64,000 nt of DNA from Echinicola vietnamensis DSM 17526 (GCF_000325705.1 NC_019904.1:3164001-3228000); one strand, 5' to 3'. Shown: positions 53,615 to 62,348, numbered from the stretch's first letter. Made by a program: numbers and translations. The notes: generated by a model from the letters alone, not told the origin.

Positions 53615-54004
53615 TTATGATTGACCGTAAATAAATTTCCAGTTGATGAAATGGGAAACTGCGACACCACAAGCTCCCACACTGACGATTATATGGCTGA
53701 TTTCATGCACATGGTGGTCATGAATGAGGTGACCTATGCCGATCACAAGAAAGCCTGATGCTGCTATTACCAGGGGCAAGGGACGGCGGTGATGCTTTCT
53801 ATATCCATGGCTCAATGCTCCCAGCGCAAGCAACAGGCTGACGATAAGAACGCTATATTCTATCCAGGGGTCAGTTAGAAATTTGAGCCCGGCCAATGGT
53901 GTCACTACCAGAATAAATGGGAGCGCTGCACAGTGGATGCCACATAAAAGCGAAGCAGAAATACCTAAAAAATCCCAGGGGCTATCTTTTAAAATTGATT
54001 TCAT
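53615..54004 (-). CDS. MerC-family membrane protein
   Basis: The start is placed at 54004 ([14 protein letters not shown]); a longer frame to 54091 would cover the palindromes. The 129-residue protein has four predicted membrane helices and the metal motif [11 protein letters not shown] (Cys 21 and 25). A His-rich loop ([10 protein letters not shown]) is between the last helices. MerC proteins move mercury, but homologues beside COG0523 GTPases are linked to zinc or other metals. It is the first gene of the operon, immediately next to the TTGCAAG palindrome. Confidence 0.82.
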   Translation of the reverse strand: MKSILKDSPWDFLGISASLLCGIHCAALPFILVVTPLAGLKFLTDPWIEYSVLIVSLLLALGALSHGYRKHHRRPLPLVIAASGFLVIGIGHLIHDHHVHEISHIIVSVGACGVAVSHFINWKFIYGQS

Positions 54005-54020
54005 GGTTTGTTGATTTTTA

Positions 54021-54037
54021 TTGCAAGCATCTTGCAA
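54021..54037. promoter_or_regulatory. Operator-like palindrome TTGCAAG-CAT-CTTGCAA
   Basis: A perfect 7-3-7 palindrome, 17 bp, 17 bases upstream of the MerC start. It shares TGCAA-N5-TTGCA with the site at 54058. Size and symmetry fit a Fur/Zur-family site; by context Zur is the best guess. Confidence 0.65.
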
Positions 54038-54057
54038 ATATAGTGTAAAAAATATTA

Positions 54058-54074
54058 ATGCAACAATGTTGCAT
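54058..54074. promoter_or_regulatory. Operator-like palindrome ATGCAACA-A-TGTTGCAT
   Basis: A perfect 8-1-8 palindrome, 55 bases upstream of the ABC ATPase start and 37 bases from the first copy (centre to centre). The shared TGCAA-N5-TTGCA core suggests one regulator controlling both divergent operons. Confidence 0.7.
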
Positions 54075-54128
54075 AAAAATATATTATCCATTAGGTTTGT
54101 AATCTCAGCTATAACTAAAGTATTATAT

Positions 54129-54752
54129 ATGGTGAGTTTATCGGGAGTAGCGTTTTCCTATTCCAAACAAAAGACCTTTCGATTTCCAAATTTTACCATT
54201 GACCAAGCTCCTTTACTCATTTTGGGGCCCTCTGGTGTGGGTAAAACGACCTTACTACATTTGATTGCCGGGTTTTTATCGCCCCAAGAAGGATCCATAC
54301 GTATCGGGGAAAGAGAGGTGAGCCAACTTAAGCCGTCCCAAATGGATCGTTTTAGAGGACGGCATATAGGCATGGTTTTTCAGCAGCATCATTTTATCCG
54401 GTCACTTGACCTTATGGGAAACCTTCAGTTGATACAGTATTTGGCAGGTAAATCACCCTCACCGCAAGCCATTAAGGCCTTGCTGGGACAGTTGGGATTA
54501 GGTGAACACCTGACACGGAATCCTTATGCCATGAGCCAAGGCGAGCAACAGCGAGCAGCTATCGCCATGGCATTGATCAACAAGCCCTCCTTGATTCTGG
54601 CAGATGAACCTACCTCAAGTTTGGATGATGAAAACTGTCATGCGGTGGTGAAACTGCTCAAGGACCAAGCCTTGGCCCATCAGGCTGATTTAATCATCAT
54701 TACACACGACCAGCGTCTAAAAGGCGAAATTTCAGAAGCGATTACCCTATGA
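54129..54752 (+). CDS. ABC transporter ATPase (LolD/MacB type)
   Basis: The start at 54129 (MVSLSGVAFSYSKQ) is chosen; an upstream frame from 54021 would translate the operator region. The 207-residue protein has Walker A GPSGVGKTT (about 33-41), Q-loop MVFQQHHF, signature MSQGEQQR, Walker B LILADEPTSSLD and switch His ITHDQ. It belongs with the FtsX-type permease that overlaps it by 4 bases. Relatives of this pair, with a DUF3299 gene, are known as a zinc-uptake-regulator-controlled cluster in Pseudomonas (PA4063-PA4066, from memory). Confidence 0.9.
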   Translation: MVSLSGVAFSYSKQKTFRFPNFTIDQAPLLILGPSGVGKTTLLHLIAGFLSPQEGSIRIGEREVSQLKPSQMDRFRGRHIGMVFQQHHFIRSLDLMGNLQLIQYLAGKSPSPQAIKALLGQLGLGEHLTRNPYAMSQGEQQRAAIAMALINKPSLILADEPTSSLDDENCHAVVKLLKDQALAHQADLIIITHDQRLKGEISEAITL

Positions 54753-56035
54753 ATCTCTTTAAATTAAGTATAAAGAACCTGTTGTCCCGTCCGTGGTGGT
54801 CAGGCCTTAGCCTTCTGCTCCTCATTCTGGGGGTGGGAATGATTGATTTTATGGGCCACGTGGAAGACCAGGTCAGTAAGAAGGTTACACAGCATACGAC
54901 AGGCATCGACATGGTGGTAGGCGCCAAAGGCAGTCCCATACAGCTTATCCTTTCTTCGGTGCTCCATATAGATGCTCCTACAGGCAATATCCCTTTTTCT
55001 TCCCTGGAGAAGCTACGGAAAAACAGGCTAGTGGATAAGGCGATTCCGTTGTCTTTTGGTGACAACTACCGAGGAAACAGGATTGTCGGCACCGAACAGG
55101 AATTTATGACCTTTTACGGGTTGACATTACAAGACGGAAAACAGTGGGAAGCGGCCATGGATGTGGTCTTGGGAGCGGCAGTGGCCCGTAGCACGGGGCT
55201 TGGCCTAGGAGATGAATTTACCGGATCCCATGGCTTACAGGAAGGAGGTCATGCCCACGATGACCATGCTTACAAAGTGGTAGGGATTTTGGAAAACAGC
55301 GAAACAGTAGCCGATAATTTAATCTTAACCGCTCAAGAAAGTGTATGGAACATCCATGCGCATGAGACACCATCATCAGCAGCTGCGGATGAGCATGATC
55401 ATGATGATCAGGAGGACCATCACCATGAAAAGGACCATGGGGGAGAACATCACGAGGAAGACCATCATGAGGAAGAACACCACGAGGAGGAGCACGAAAT
55501 TACCTCCATCTTGGTGACGTTCAGAAATCCTATGGGAGTCATTCAGCTGCCGCGTCAGGTCAATGCAATAGATCATTTGCAAGCAGCAGTTCCCGCCATC
55601 GAAATGAATCGACTGATGACCCTGCTGGGAGTGGGGGTGGATACCTTGGAAGTGGTCAGTGCCGTCATTATGCTAATCGGGGGAGCGAGTATTTTCATCA
55701 CCTTGCTGGCGACCATGCAAGAGCGGAAATATGAATTGGCATTTATGCGGGCTTATGGTGCTTCCCGCGGGCAATTGGCCTTTTTGGTCATTGGGGAAGC
55801 GGCGACCTTGTCTTTTGTCGGGGGAGTAATAGGAATAGTGTTGGCGCGGGCCGGAATGATGGTAATGGGGAATGCCTTGGAGGAGAGTTACCATTACGGA
55901 ATCAACGCCTTTGACGTAAGCTGGAATGATGTAAAGATCATCTTAGGTGTTTTAGCACTCGGAATCATGGCGGCAATTATTCCTGCCTGGCAAGCGTTCC
56001 GATTAAACATTTCAAAAACATTGGCTCATGCTTAA
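54749..56035 (+). CDS. FtsX/MacB-type ABC permease with His-rich insert
   Basis: 428 residues: membrane helix at about 17-35, large extracytoplasmic domain (about 36-300), and three C-terminal helices (FtsX domain, about 300-428). In the extracytoplasmic domain lies an insert at about 203-249 with 13 His in 35 residues, mixed with Asp and Glu, a likely zinc- or nickel-binding loop. The gene overlaps the ATPase upstream and the DUF3299 gene downstream, so all three are one unit. Probable role: metal-linked transport or remodelling of periplasmic metalloproteins under zinc limitation (inference). Confidence 0.88.
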   Translation: MNLFKLSIKNLLSRPWWSGLSLLLLILGVGMIDFMGHVEDQVSKKVTQHTTGIDMVVGAKGSPIQLILSSVLHIDAPTGNIPFSSLEKLRKNRLVDKAIPLSFGDNYRGNRIVGTEQEFMTFYGLTLQDGKQWEAAMDVVLGAAVARSTGLGLGDEFTGSHGLQEGGHAHDDHAYKVVGILENSETVADNLILTAQESVWNIHAHETPSSAAADEHDHDDQEDHHHEKDHGGEHHEEDHHEEEHHEEEHEITSILVTFRNPMGVIQLPRQVNAIDHLQAAVPAIEMNRLMTLLGVGVDTLEVVSAVIMLIGGASIFITLLATMQERKYELAFMRAYGASRGQLAFLVIGEAATLSFVGGVIGIVLARAGMMVMGNALEESYHYGINAFDVSWNDVKIILGVLALGIMAAIIPAWQAFRLNISKTLAHA

Positions 56036-56459
56036 ATGGTTAATGATCATTTTGTTGGTGCCGCTAGTTGGGAGCGAGCAGCAATCCATCACTTGGGAAT
56101 CGCTAAAGGATGTGACCTTTACCGATCGCTATAGTCGAGAGGTAAATGCCTATTATTATTTTCCACGATTTGGGCAGTCGGTGAAGGATCTTGACGGGGA
56201 GGTAGTGGAGATTTCCGGTTTTATGCTGCCCATCGCTCCAGAGGAAGATTTTTATGTGCTTTCAGAAAATCCATTTTCGTCTTGCTTTTTCTGTGGCAGC
56301 GGAGGACCGGAATCCATCATCGAACTGGAATGGGGTGAAGCAGGGCATGGTAGGTTTAAAAATGACGATTACGTAACGGTGAAGGGAAAGCTCCGACTGA
56401 ATCAGGATGATATTTACCGGTGCTGCTATATCCTTGAAAATGTGGTGGAAGTCAAGTAA
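56028..56459 (+). CDS. DUF3299 (COG3495) family secreted protein
   Basis: 143 residues with a short signal-like N-terminus. SGFMLPI, then FSSCFFCGSGGPES and a terminal YRCCYILENV are the DUF3299 signature; the CFFC pair resembles a metal-binding or redox motif. Function is unknown, but these proteins are repeatedly found in zinc-responsive ABC operons. It overlaps the permease by 8 bases. Its role is probably periplasmic metal binding or delivery (inference). Confidence 0.85.
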   Translation: MLKWLMIILLVPLVGSEQQSITWESLKDVTFTDRYSREVNAYYYFPRFGQSVKDLDGEVVEISGFMLPIAPEEDFYVLSENPFSSCFFCGSGGPESIIELEWGEAGHGRFKNDDYVTVKGKLRLNQDDIYRCCYILENVVEVK

Positions 56460-56619
56460 GGCGATACGGGGTGATTGGAGGTAGGGATTTTATCCTGGAT
56501 TGGAAGAGTATAGCGTGTGTTTGAGGGGGAAAAATATTACCTTGCTCTAGAAGATGATAATTTAAGGTCTTCAAGCAGTGGAATCAAATCGTTATCCCTC
56601 AAATAACCTTAGTGTACCT

Positions 56620-58095
56620 ATGAAAACCCATGTCCTTTTCCTGTTTTTTTTAATGACAGCGATTACCCTAGCCTTCGGACAGGCCAGTGAAGATAGTCGC
56701 CCCAATATCGTTTTTTGCCTGGCCGATGACTGGGGCTGGCCGCATGCAGGCGCGTATGGTGCCCCCGGTATCAAGACCCCAAGCTTCGATCGTCTGGCCA
56801 AAGAAGGTGTGCTTTTTCATCAGGCTTATGTCTCAAGTCCTTCCTGTACGCCGAGTAGAAATGCATTTATCACTGGCAAGTATCATTGGGAGCTTGGTTC
56901 AGGGGCAAACCTTTGGAGTACCCTTCCTGTGGAACATCAGAGTTTTATCCATCTTTTGGCTGACGAAGGATATGTGACGGGGCGAACAGAGGCAAAAACC
57001 TGGGGGCCGGGGAATCTTGATGAGTGGACGGCCGAACATGGAGCACATCCCGGAAATGCAGCCTATCAGACGTTTGGGGAATTTCTCGATAAGACCGCGG
57101 CAAAGGAAAACCCCTTCTTCTTTTGGTTGGGTTCTGCTGATCCCCACCGGCCATACGAAGAAGGAATAGGACAGAAGAGCGGAATAGACGTGTCAAAAGT
57201 CCATATGTTCAAGCATTATCCTGATGTGACGACCGTTCGAAGTGATGTGGCAGATTACTATTGGGAGGTGCAGCGTTGGGACCAGTTGGTAGGATCGGTT
57301 ATCGACGAACTGGAAGCTCAGGATCTGCTGGATAATACCATTATTATCGTAACCGGAGATCATGGAATGCCCTTTCCCCGTGGCAAAGGCAACCTTTATG
57401 ATTCAGGAGTAAGGGTGCCTTTTGTGGTATACTGGGGGAGCCATATCCAATCGGGTCGTCACGTAGAAGACTTTGTTTCTTTCGCGGATATAGCGCCCAC
57501 GGTACTGGAAGCGGCGGGTGTGAAAGTGCCTGAAGAGATGACCGGTAAGAGCTTTTTGAATGTACTGAATGCTGAGAAGTCAGGCTTGGTGGATCCTGAG
57601 AACCGTTCCGAGGTAGTGTTTGGCAGAGAAAGACATGTCCCAGCGCAAGAGAAACCTAACATGGGCGGTTACCCTTCCCGGGGATACCGAAATGATGAAT
57701 TTTTATACATTCGAAATTATCAGCCCAGTCTTTGGCCTGCTGGAACCGGCCAATTGGGGGCTACCAATTACCCTAACCAATGGTATGCTGACTGTGACGG
57801 CGGACCTACGAAGGATTATATCGTGGACCATAAGGAAAAGGACTTGGAGCATATATTTGCTTACCAACTTTGTTTTGCAAAAAGGCCAGCAGAGGAACTT
57901 TATGATCTGAGAAATGATCCAGATCAATTGGTCAATGTGGCCGCCCAAGCGGACTACGCGGAGACACTGGAAAGCATGCGGGAGAAGTTACAGCAAAAGC
58001 TCCTCAAACTCAACGATCCCCGTGCAAAGGACCCTGATTATGATGGATTTGACCATCACCCATACTTAGGTGGCGGCGGCGGAAAGAAGCCTTGA
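56620..58095 (+). CDS. Type I sulfatase (S1 family)
   Basis: The ATG at 56620 (MKTHVLFLFFLM) is preferred over a GTG at 56578 because it gives a normal signal peptide ending in AFGQ. The formylglycine Cys is about 76 in SPSCTPSRNAF (C-x-P-S-R type). Metal ligands include the Asp pair in FCLADDWGW and the later VTGDHGMP. The 491-residue protein ends with a Gly-rich tail. Formylglycine maturation needs an FGE or anSME enzyme encoded elsewhere. The substrate cannot be assigned; carbohydrate sulfate is likely, given the polysaccharide setting. Confidence 0.94.
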   Translation: MKTHVLFLFFLMTAITLAFGQASEDSRPNIVFCLADDWGWPHAGAYGAPGIKTPSFDRLAKEGVLFHQAYVSSPSCTPSRNAFITGKYHWELGSGANLWSTLPVEHQSFIHLLADEGYVTGRTEAKTWGPGNLDEWTAEHGAHPGNAAYQTFGEFLDKTAAKENPFFFWLGSADPHRPYEEGIGQKSGIDVSKVHMFKHYPDVTTVRSDVADYYWEVQRWDQLVGSVIDELEAQDLLDNTIIIVTGDHGMPFPRGKGNLYDSGVRVPFVVYWGSHIQSGRHVEDFVSFADIAPTVLEAAGVKVPEEMTGKSFLNVLNAEKSGLVDPENRSEVVFGRERHVPAQEKPNMGGYPSRGYRNDEFLYIRNYQPSLWPAGTGQLGATNYPNQWYADCDGGPTKDYIVDHKEKDLEHIFAYQLCFAKRPAEELYDLRNDPDQLVNVAAQADYAETLESMREKLQQKLLKLNDPRAKDPDYDGFDHHPYLGGGGGKKP

Positions 58096-58523
58096 TCCGT
58101 TGGTGAAAGGAAGGTGTCTTTTGGTGCGAGGATGTATATGAGTGATCTGGGGAAAATGGATCATAGGTTATTCAGCAAGTCCAATGAAGGTTAGCTTAAT
58201 GGTAGTTTTACATTTATCCTGTGTAAGGATAGTACAAACGGGAAATAGTCAACCTAAATTTTTCAACTTGTTTTAATAGAAAAAGAATATATTTATCCGA
58301 TATAGTTGGTTTTGAACATGAGATGATCAAAACCATAAAAGAAATTGAAATCCAGATTAAGCTTTGAAGAGATTTTGATTTTGCGATTATCTTACCAAAT
58401 GGAGCTGGGATAATTTCGTAAGCTAAACTGCTTCTATGCATTATTTGGTTAGGTTAAAACAAAAATTGCTTAATTCATTATTACGATTCGCTGTTATAAT
58501 TTTCCACAAAAAATTAAAAAAAA
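58096..58523. other. A+T-rich gap before the Crp-like gene
   Basis: About 430 bases with no recognisable gene or repeat. Base composition changes here from the coding style of the upstream loci to clearly A+T-rich DNA, which continues to about 63.1 kb. Confidence 0.4.
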
Positions 58524-59117
58524 TTGGAACTTCCCTTTTTCAAGCAAATTTATAATCATCCCAATATTAAAAGCGATGATTACAAGACAATTATTGACGC
58601 TCATTCGGAAGTAAGTATTTTAAAGAATGAAACCATTCTTAAGGAAGGTAAAATAAGCAATGCCTACTATTTAATTAGAAGAGGTCTGTTTCGTTCGTAT
58701 GTCATCGATTATAAAGGAAATGAAATTACTACTGACTTTTTTGGTCCCAATGACATTCTCATTGAAGTAGCTTCATTATTTCTTCGTAGCCCTTCAAAAG
58801 AAACTATTCAAGCCTTAACGGATTGTGAAGTTTATAAAATTGGCTTCAACGATTTTCAAAAGTTGTACAGTACTATTGAGGGCTTTACAGAATGGGGTCG
58901 TAACTGGATGTCCCACCAACTATTTATCGCAAAACACCGAGCTGTGTGTATGCACACACAAAGTGCTTCACAACGGTATTTAAGTTTGTTACAAGAAAAA
59001 CCTCAAATTTTAAAAGAGGTGCCATTAAAATACATTGCTACTTATTTGGGAATTACCGATACTTCCCTAAGTAGGATACGCAAAGAAGTACTGTCTCAAA
59101 CCGAGAACTTGCCATAG
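58524..59117 (+). CDS. Crp/Fnr-family transcription regulator
   Basis: 197 residues, starting with TTG because an in-frame TAA lies 9 bases upstream and no ATG occurs early. The N-terminal cyclic-nucleotide-binding-like barrel includes ISNAYYLIRRGLFRSYV and TTDFFGPNDI; the C-terminus has the winged-helix KYIATYLGITDTSLSRIRKEV. No cAMP-binding Arg/Ser pair is clear, so the ligand is unknown. The stop codon lies within its own terminator hairpin. It stands before VOC and SRPBCC genes but is separated from them by that terminator. Confidence 0.9.
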   Translation: MELPFFKQIYNHPNIKSDDYKTIIDAHSEVSILKNETILKEGKISNAYYLIRRGLFRSYVIDYKGNEITTDFFGPNDILIEVASLFLRSPSKETIQALTDCEVYKIGFNDFQKLYSTIEGFTEWGRNWMSHQLFIAKHRAVCMHTQSASQRYLSLLQEKPQILKEVPLKYIATYLGITDTSLSRIRKEVLSQTENLP

Positions 59118-59131
59118 GGCAAGTTTTTTTT
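59106..59131 (+). terminator. Terminator overlapping the stop of the Crp-like gene
   Basis: Stem AACTTGCC / GGCAAGTT with a 4-base loop containing the TAG stop, followed by a run of T's. Confidence 0.85.
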
Positions 59132-59180
59132 CATATCCTTTTTTCACTTTTGTAGAATCAACATTTAAAAAATCCAAAAG

Positions 59181-59564
59181 ATGAAAAAATTTAACCCTGT
59201 GGTGTGGTTTGAAATAAATGTAATCGACATGGATCGAGCTGCCACATTTTACGAAAAAGTGCTTCAAGTCACATTGGAAAACATGACCGACCCAACAGAT
59301 GGATCTGTACAAATGAAAGGTTTTCCCAGCGATATGGAAAATTATGGGGCTTCCGGTGCTTTGGTAAAAATGGAAGGGGCAAAGCCTTCTGCCAATGGAA
59401 GTCTAGTTTATTTTGGTTGTGAGGATTGTAAAGTCTTAGAAGATAGAACTGCTGAAAGTGGAGGTGAGGTAATCCAGCCCAAAATGGCTATTGGGGAGCA
59501 CGGTTTTGTTTCCATTATTAAAGATACCGAAGGAAACTCCGTAGGTTTTCATTCACTGAAATAA
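59181..59564 (+). CDS. VOC-family (glyoxalase/bleomycin-resistance-like) protein
   Basis: 127 residues in two beta-alpha-beta-beta-beta repeats typical of the vicinal oxygen chelate fold: VVWFEINVIDMDRAATFYEKVL at the start and FVSIIKDTEGNSVGFHS at the end. Metal ligands are not fully conserved by eye, so enzymatic activity is uncertain. It lies in a run of small genes with an SRPBCC protein 10 bases downstream. Confidence 0.88.
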   Translation: MKKFNPVVWFEINVIDMDRAATFYEKVLQVTLENMTDPTDGSVQMKGFPSDMENYGASGALVKMEGAKPSANGSLVYFGCEDCKVLEDRTAESGGEVIQPKMAIGEHGFVSIIKDTEGNSVGFHSLK

Positions 59565-59574
59565 GTCCCATTTT

Positions 59575-59970
59575 ATGGAAAGTATAGAACACATCAATTA
59601 TATAAAAGCACCTGCAGAAAAGGTTTATCAAGTGCTTACTTCAGAAGAAGGATTAGGAAACGTTTGGACAAAGAAACTCAAAGTGAAACCTGAAATTGGT
59701 TTTGTTAATGAGTTTGATTTTGATGAAGGATATATTACCAAGTTTAAAACAGTAGAGCTGGAGGAAAACGATAAAATTGTTTGGGAGTGTGTTGCATCTG
59801 ATGAAGAATGGATAGGAACTAAGGTTTCCTTTGAACTTACTGATAAAGAAAACGTCACAACGGTTATTCTTAAGCACTTCGATTGGAGAGCGCGAACAAA
59901 CTTCTACCGTTGGTGCAATTATAATTGGGGAATGTTTTTGTATAGATTAAAGCATTATTGCGAAAATTGA
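59575..59970 (+). CDS. SRPBCC/AHSA1-like lipid- or ligand-binding protein
   Basis: 131 residues with the START/Bet v1-like pattern: IEHINYIKAPAEKVYQVLTS, EFDFDEGYITKF, IVWECVAS, VILKHFDW. Function of such proteins in Bacteroidota is generally unknown. Probably co-transcribed with the upstream VOC gene. Confidence 0.85.
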   Translation: MESIEHINYIKAPAEKVYQVLTSEEGLGNVWTKKLKVKPEIGFVNEFDFDEGYITKFKTVELEENDKIVWECVASDEEWIGTKVSFELTDKENVTTVILKHFDWRARTNFYRWCNYNWGMFLYRLKHYCEN

Positions 59971-60008
59971 AACTGATAAGTTTAATCATTAATTTTTAAT
60001 TATAGATT

Positions 60009-60407
60009 ATGAAAACATCAATATGCACTTTTTTAACGTTCCAGGACCATAAAGCCGAAGAGGCTATGTATTTTTATGTTGACCTATTCGACAATTCTAA
60101 GGTGATAGATGTACAACGATACGGTACAGATGGTCCTGGGAAGGAAGGAACGATTATAAGCGCTATTTTTGAATTGAACGGAACGCGGTTTATGTGTAGC
60201 GACAGTTTTATTCAACACGATTGGAATTTCACACCAGCAGTATCTAATTGGGTGGAATGTGAAACTGAAGAAGAGTTTAATGGCCTTTATAATGCCCTCA
60301 TGGAAAATGGTGATGTTAAGATGCCTATAGATAACTACGGATTTAGCCAACAATTTACTTTTGTAGAGGATAAGTTTGGGGTGTCTTGGCAACTGAATTT
60401 GGAATAG
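60009..60407 (+). CDS. PhnB-like VOC protein
   Basis: 132 residues of the PhnB/3-demethylubiquinone-methyltransferase-like group: TFLTFQDHKAEEAMYFYVDLF, FELNGTRFMCSDS, FVEDKFGVSWQLN. These proteins resemble glyoxalases but lack a known substrate. Its stop codon TAG ends on the first base of the 98-bp repeat at 60407. Confidence 0.9.
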   Translation: MKTSICTFLTFQDHKAEEAMYFYVDLFDNSKVIDVQRYGTDGPGKEGTIISAIFELNGTRFMCSDSFIQHDWNFTPAVSNWVECETEEEFNGLYNALMENGDVKMPIDNYGFSQQFTFVEDKFGVSWQLNLE

Positions 60408-60504
60408 ACACTATCCCAAAAAGGGTGTAAACTAAAATTTCAATTAATGGGTCAGGTTTAGTTTAGCCTGCCCCTTTTTTCAAATATAAGCAGAAAACTA
60501 TTAA
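60407..60504 (+). repeat. 98-bp direct repeat, copy 1
   Basis: Identical to 62935-63032 except at two positions. It begins GACACTATCCCAAAAAGGG and contains a CAGG...CCTG hairpin followed by CCCCTTTTTT, so it can act as a terminator. The end sequence resembles an IS256-type terminus (recall, not checked). Confidence 0.9.
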
Positions 60505-60584
60505 GGGAATGTTAGCTCAACTCTGTCCGTTCCCTGAATAATTAGGTTTCAGTATTGATTGTCCAGCCGGAGTCTTCCCTTTAA

Positions 60585-60680
60585 GTTAATGGAAGTCTTC
60601 AACTTAACAACATTTTTAGTGGGGCAAGAAAAGGAATAGGAGAGTTATCAAAACCAAGGAATGATGAATTCAAAAGCTAA
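60585..60680 (+). pseudogene. Toxin-like C-terminal fragment overlapping the next gene
   Basis: An open frame without its own start, after an in-frame TAA at 60582, reads LQLNNIFSGARKGIGEL then SKPRNDEFKS and stops at 60680. It overlaps the following small membrane protein by 20 bases. The end GARKGIGE resembles GAKKGFTDE at the end of the fragment at 61120-61371, so both look like remains of related proteins, possibly polymorphic-toxin C-termini. Confidence 0.35.
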
Positions 60681-61041
60681 AAGGATAATTGGAAGAATAA
60701 TATTAGTGATTGTAACGGTGGTTATAGTACATATGATTTGGAAACAGAATTACGATTCATTGGAAAAAAAGTACGTAGTTGGTGAGGTTCAGCGAATTGT
60801 GCCAGCATGGGGACAAGATCCAAAAGTAGAATTTAGTTTTACAATCTACGGGGAAAATCACAGAGAATTTTCACCTCGAAGTATATATCATCCCAAAGCT
60901 GGTGAGTTTTATATTGTTGAAGTTCCAATTAAGGATGTTAAGAAATCACAAATATTGTTAGATCTCCCTATAAGCGGTCCAGTGGACTTTCCTTGGGAAG
61001 GCTGGGAGAAAATTCCAGAGTTTATAAAAAGAGGTAAGTAG
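60661..61041 (+). CDS. Small membrane-anchored protein, immunity-like
   Basis: 126 residues, one N-terminal membrane helix (about 9-26), then a soluble beta-rich domain. It shares a pattern with the gene at 61364: EKKYVVGEVQR near residue 36 and PWEGWEKIPEFIK at the end. Neither family name is known to me. The start ATGATG lies inside the upstream fragment, a coupling typical of toxin-immunity pairs. Role as immunity protein is inferred from context only. Confidence 0.55.
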   Translation: MMNSKAKRIIGRIILVIVTVVIVHMIWKQNYDSLEKKYVVGEVQRIVPAWGQDPKVEFSFTIYGENHREFSPRSIYHPKAGEFYIVEVPIKDVKKSQILLDLPISGPVDFPWEGWEKIPEFIKRGK

Positions 61042-61119
61042 TAATGACAAGATTTATTTTCTGTCTCTATTTGGCCTCTCTCAGATATTTATAGCCGATA
61101 TTGGATTTGTCGGTGTTTT

Positions 61120-61371
61120 TTGGGAATCGGGTTTGTGGCAATGGTCATGTTTGATTTTACGCCGAAGGGAAAACGCAATATAGTTGGTTTTGGAAAAAAC
61201 TATGCTCAGTTTGGTACAGATTTACTGATCGGGGGCTTCAGCAAATGGTACACCGATAAGATGGGGGTGGCCGGAGTCGAAAAGGGAGTTGTTGAGTTCT
61301 TTAATGGTTTTAACGGAAACCTAAGAAATACCGTAGGTACAGGGGCGAAAAAAGGTTTTACAGATGAGTGA
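61120..61371 (+). pseudogene. Fragment resembling the C-terminus of an Rhs/polymorphic-toxin-like protein
   Basis: 83 codons (an ATG at 61141 is an alternative start). The frame includes KNYAQFGTDLLIGGFSKWYTD, then EKGVVEFFNGFNG and GAKKGFTDE. No signal peptide or complete domain is present. It ends in an 8-base overlap (ATGAGTGA) with the following gene. It reads like the end of a longer secreted protein whose upstream part was lost. Confidence 0.4.
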
Positions 61372-61780
61372 TAAAAAGGAATTGTTCTTGGTTTTAATTA
61401 TATGTTTTGTTGGCTTTATTATCTGGAAAATATACTATACCTCCTACGAGAAAAGCTATACTATAGGGGAAGTAGTAAGAAAGGCGACTGGATTGAAATC
61501 AGGCACCGTCATAAAATTCGAGTTTTATTACCAAGGAAGAAAAATTGAAGGTGGAACCGGTATGGGGGATTACTCTGTCAGGGTCGGGGACAGGTATGTC
61601 ATTGAATTCAGCAAAGAGAAACTGGACCTGTCGGAGGCATTGCTTTATTATCCGGTTCCGGACACGGTAGAAATCAAAGTCCCCTGGGAGGGATGGGCTG
61701 AAGTCCCGAAAGAATTAAAACAATACCGAAGAAAACGAATGGAAATTTTTGGGTTTTATGATCTTTTGTTCGGCGATTAA
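61364..61780 (+). CDS. Small membrane-anchored protein, paralogue of 60661-61041
   Basis: 138 residues: N-terminal membrane helix (about 8-24), beta-rich soluble domain, and a charged C-terminal tail. Aligned motifs with the 60661 protein are SYEKSYTIGEVVRK and PWEGWAEVPKELK. It overlaps the upstream fragment by 8 bases. An immunity role is an inference; the family is unnamed by me. Confidence 0.55.
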   Translation: MSDKKELFLVLIICFVGFIIWKIYYTSYEKSYTIGEVVRKATGLKSGTVIKFEFYYQGRKIEGGTGMGDYSVRVGDRYVIEFSKEKLDLSEALLYYPVPDTVEIKVPWEGWAEVPKELKQYRRKRMEIFGFYDLLFGD

Positions 61781-61967
61781 TGGAGTATTATAGGTTAAAA
61801 ATTTCTCAATTGCCAGCCTGTCCCATACTTCCTCACAATGGTATATCACCTAGACTTTCGGGACAGTACAGTCTGGTGTAGGGACCAACACCGATGCCCT
61901 AATAAAGCTCATAAGGGAACGGGAATAACCTCTTTTAAAAAAGGAGTAGTGAGTAATAATAACAAAC

Positions 61968-62291
61968 TTGTTAAATATTGTAATAAGTTTACATAAGATG
62001 TGGTTCCGTTTATGGATGCTAAAGGGAAAAAGGATACCTATTCAAAGACCTCAGAAAAAGATTGATATGTTTTTATTTGAATATCTAGGAGCATTTTACA
62101 AATGGCTATTTCTATGGGTGGTCAATTTATTTTATAAAAAGTCATCACCGTCTTTCGATAGGATATTGCATCCGGAAATAGATGAAAATACTGGTGAGAT
62201 ATTTGATATTCTTTCTAATGGTTTATCCAATAAAGTTGTGGGTTTTATAGTAACAATGATTCTTTGCTCTATATTGGTGAAAATTAAGTAA
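61968..62291 (+). CDS. Hypothetical small membrane protein
   Basis: 107 codons; an ATG at 61998 is another possible start. Two hydrophobic stretches are visible (WLFLWVVNLFY and VVGFIVTMILCSILV) around a polar segment ending RILHPEIDENTGEIF. No known family was recognised. It lies in the repeat-flanked island; translation is unproven. Confidence 0.35.
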   Translation: MLNIVISLHKMWFRLWMLKGKRIPIQRPQKKIDMFLFEYLGAFYKWLFLWVVNLFYKKSSPSFDRILHPEIDENTGEIFDILSNGLSNKVVGFIVTMILCSILVKIK

Positions 62292-62348
62292 TACTTTAAG
62301 CTTACCATGAAAAATAAAAAGCCTTGGCCGCTAAGTTTTGTCTTTTAA

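Noticed and set aside
54005..54128. Extended N-termini for the MerC and ABC ATPase genes
   Set aside because: Both would translate across the operator palindromes and add unrelated sequence before conserved starts.
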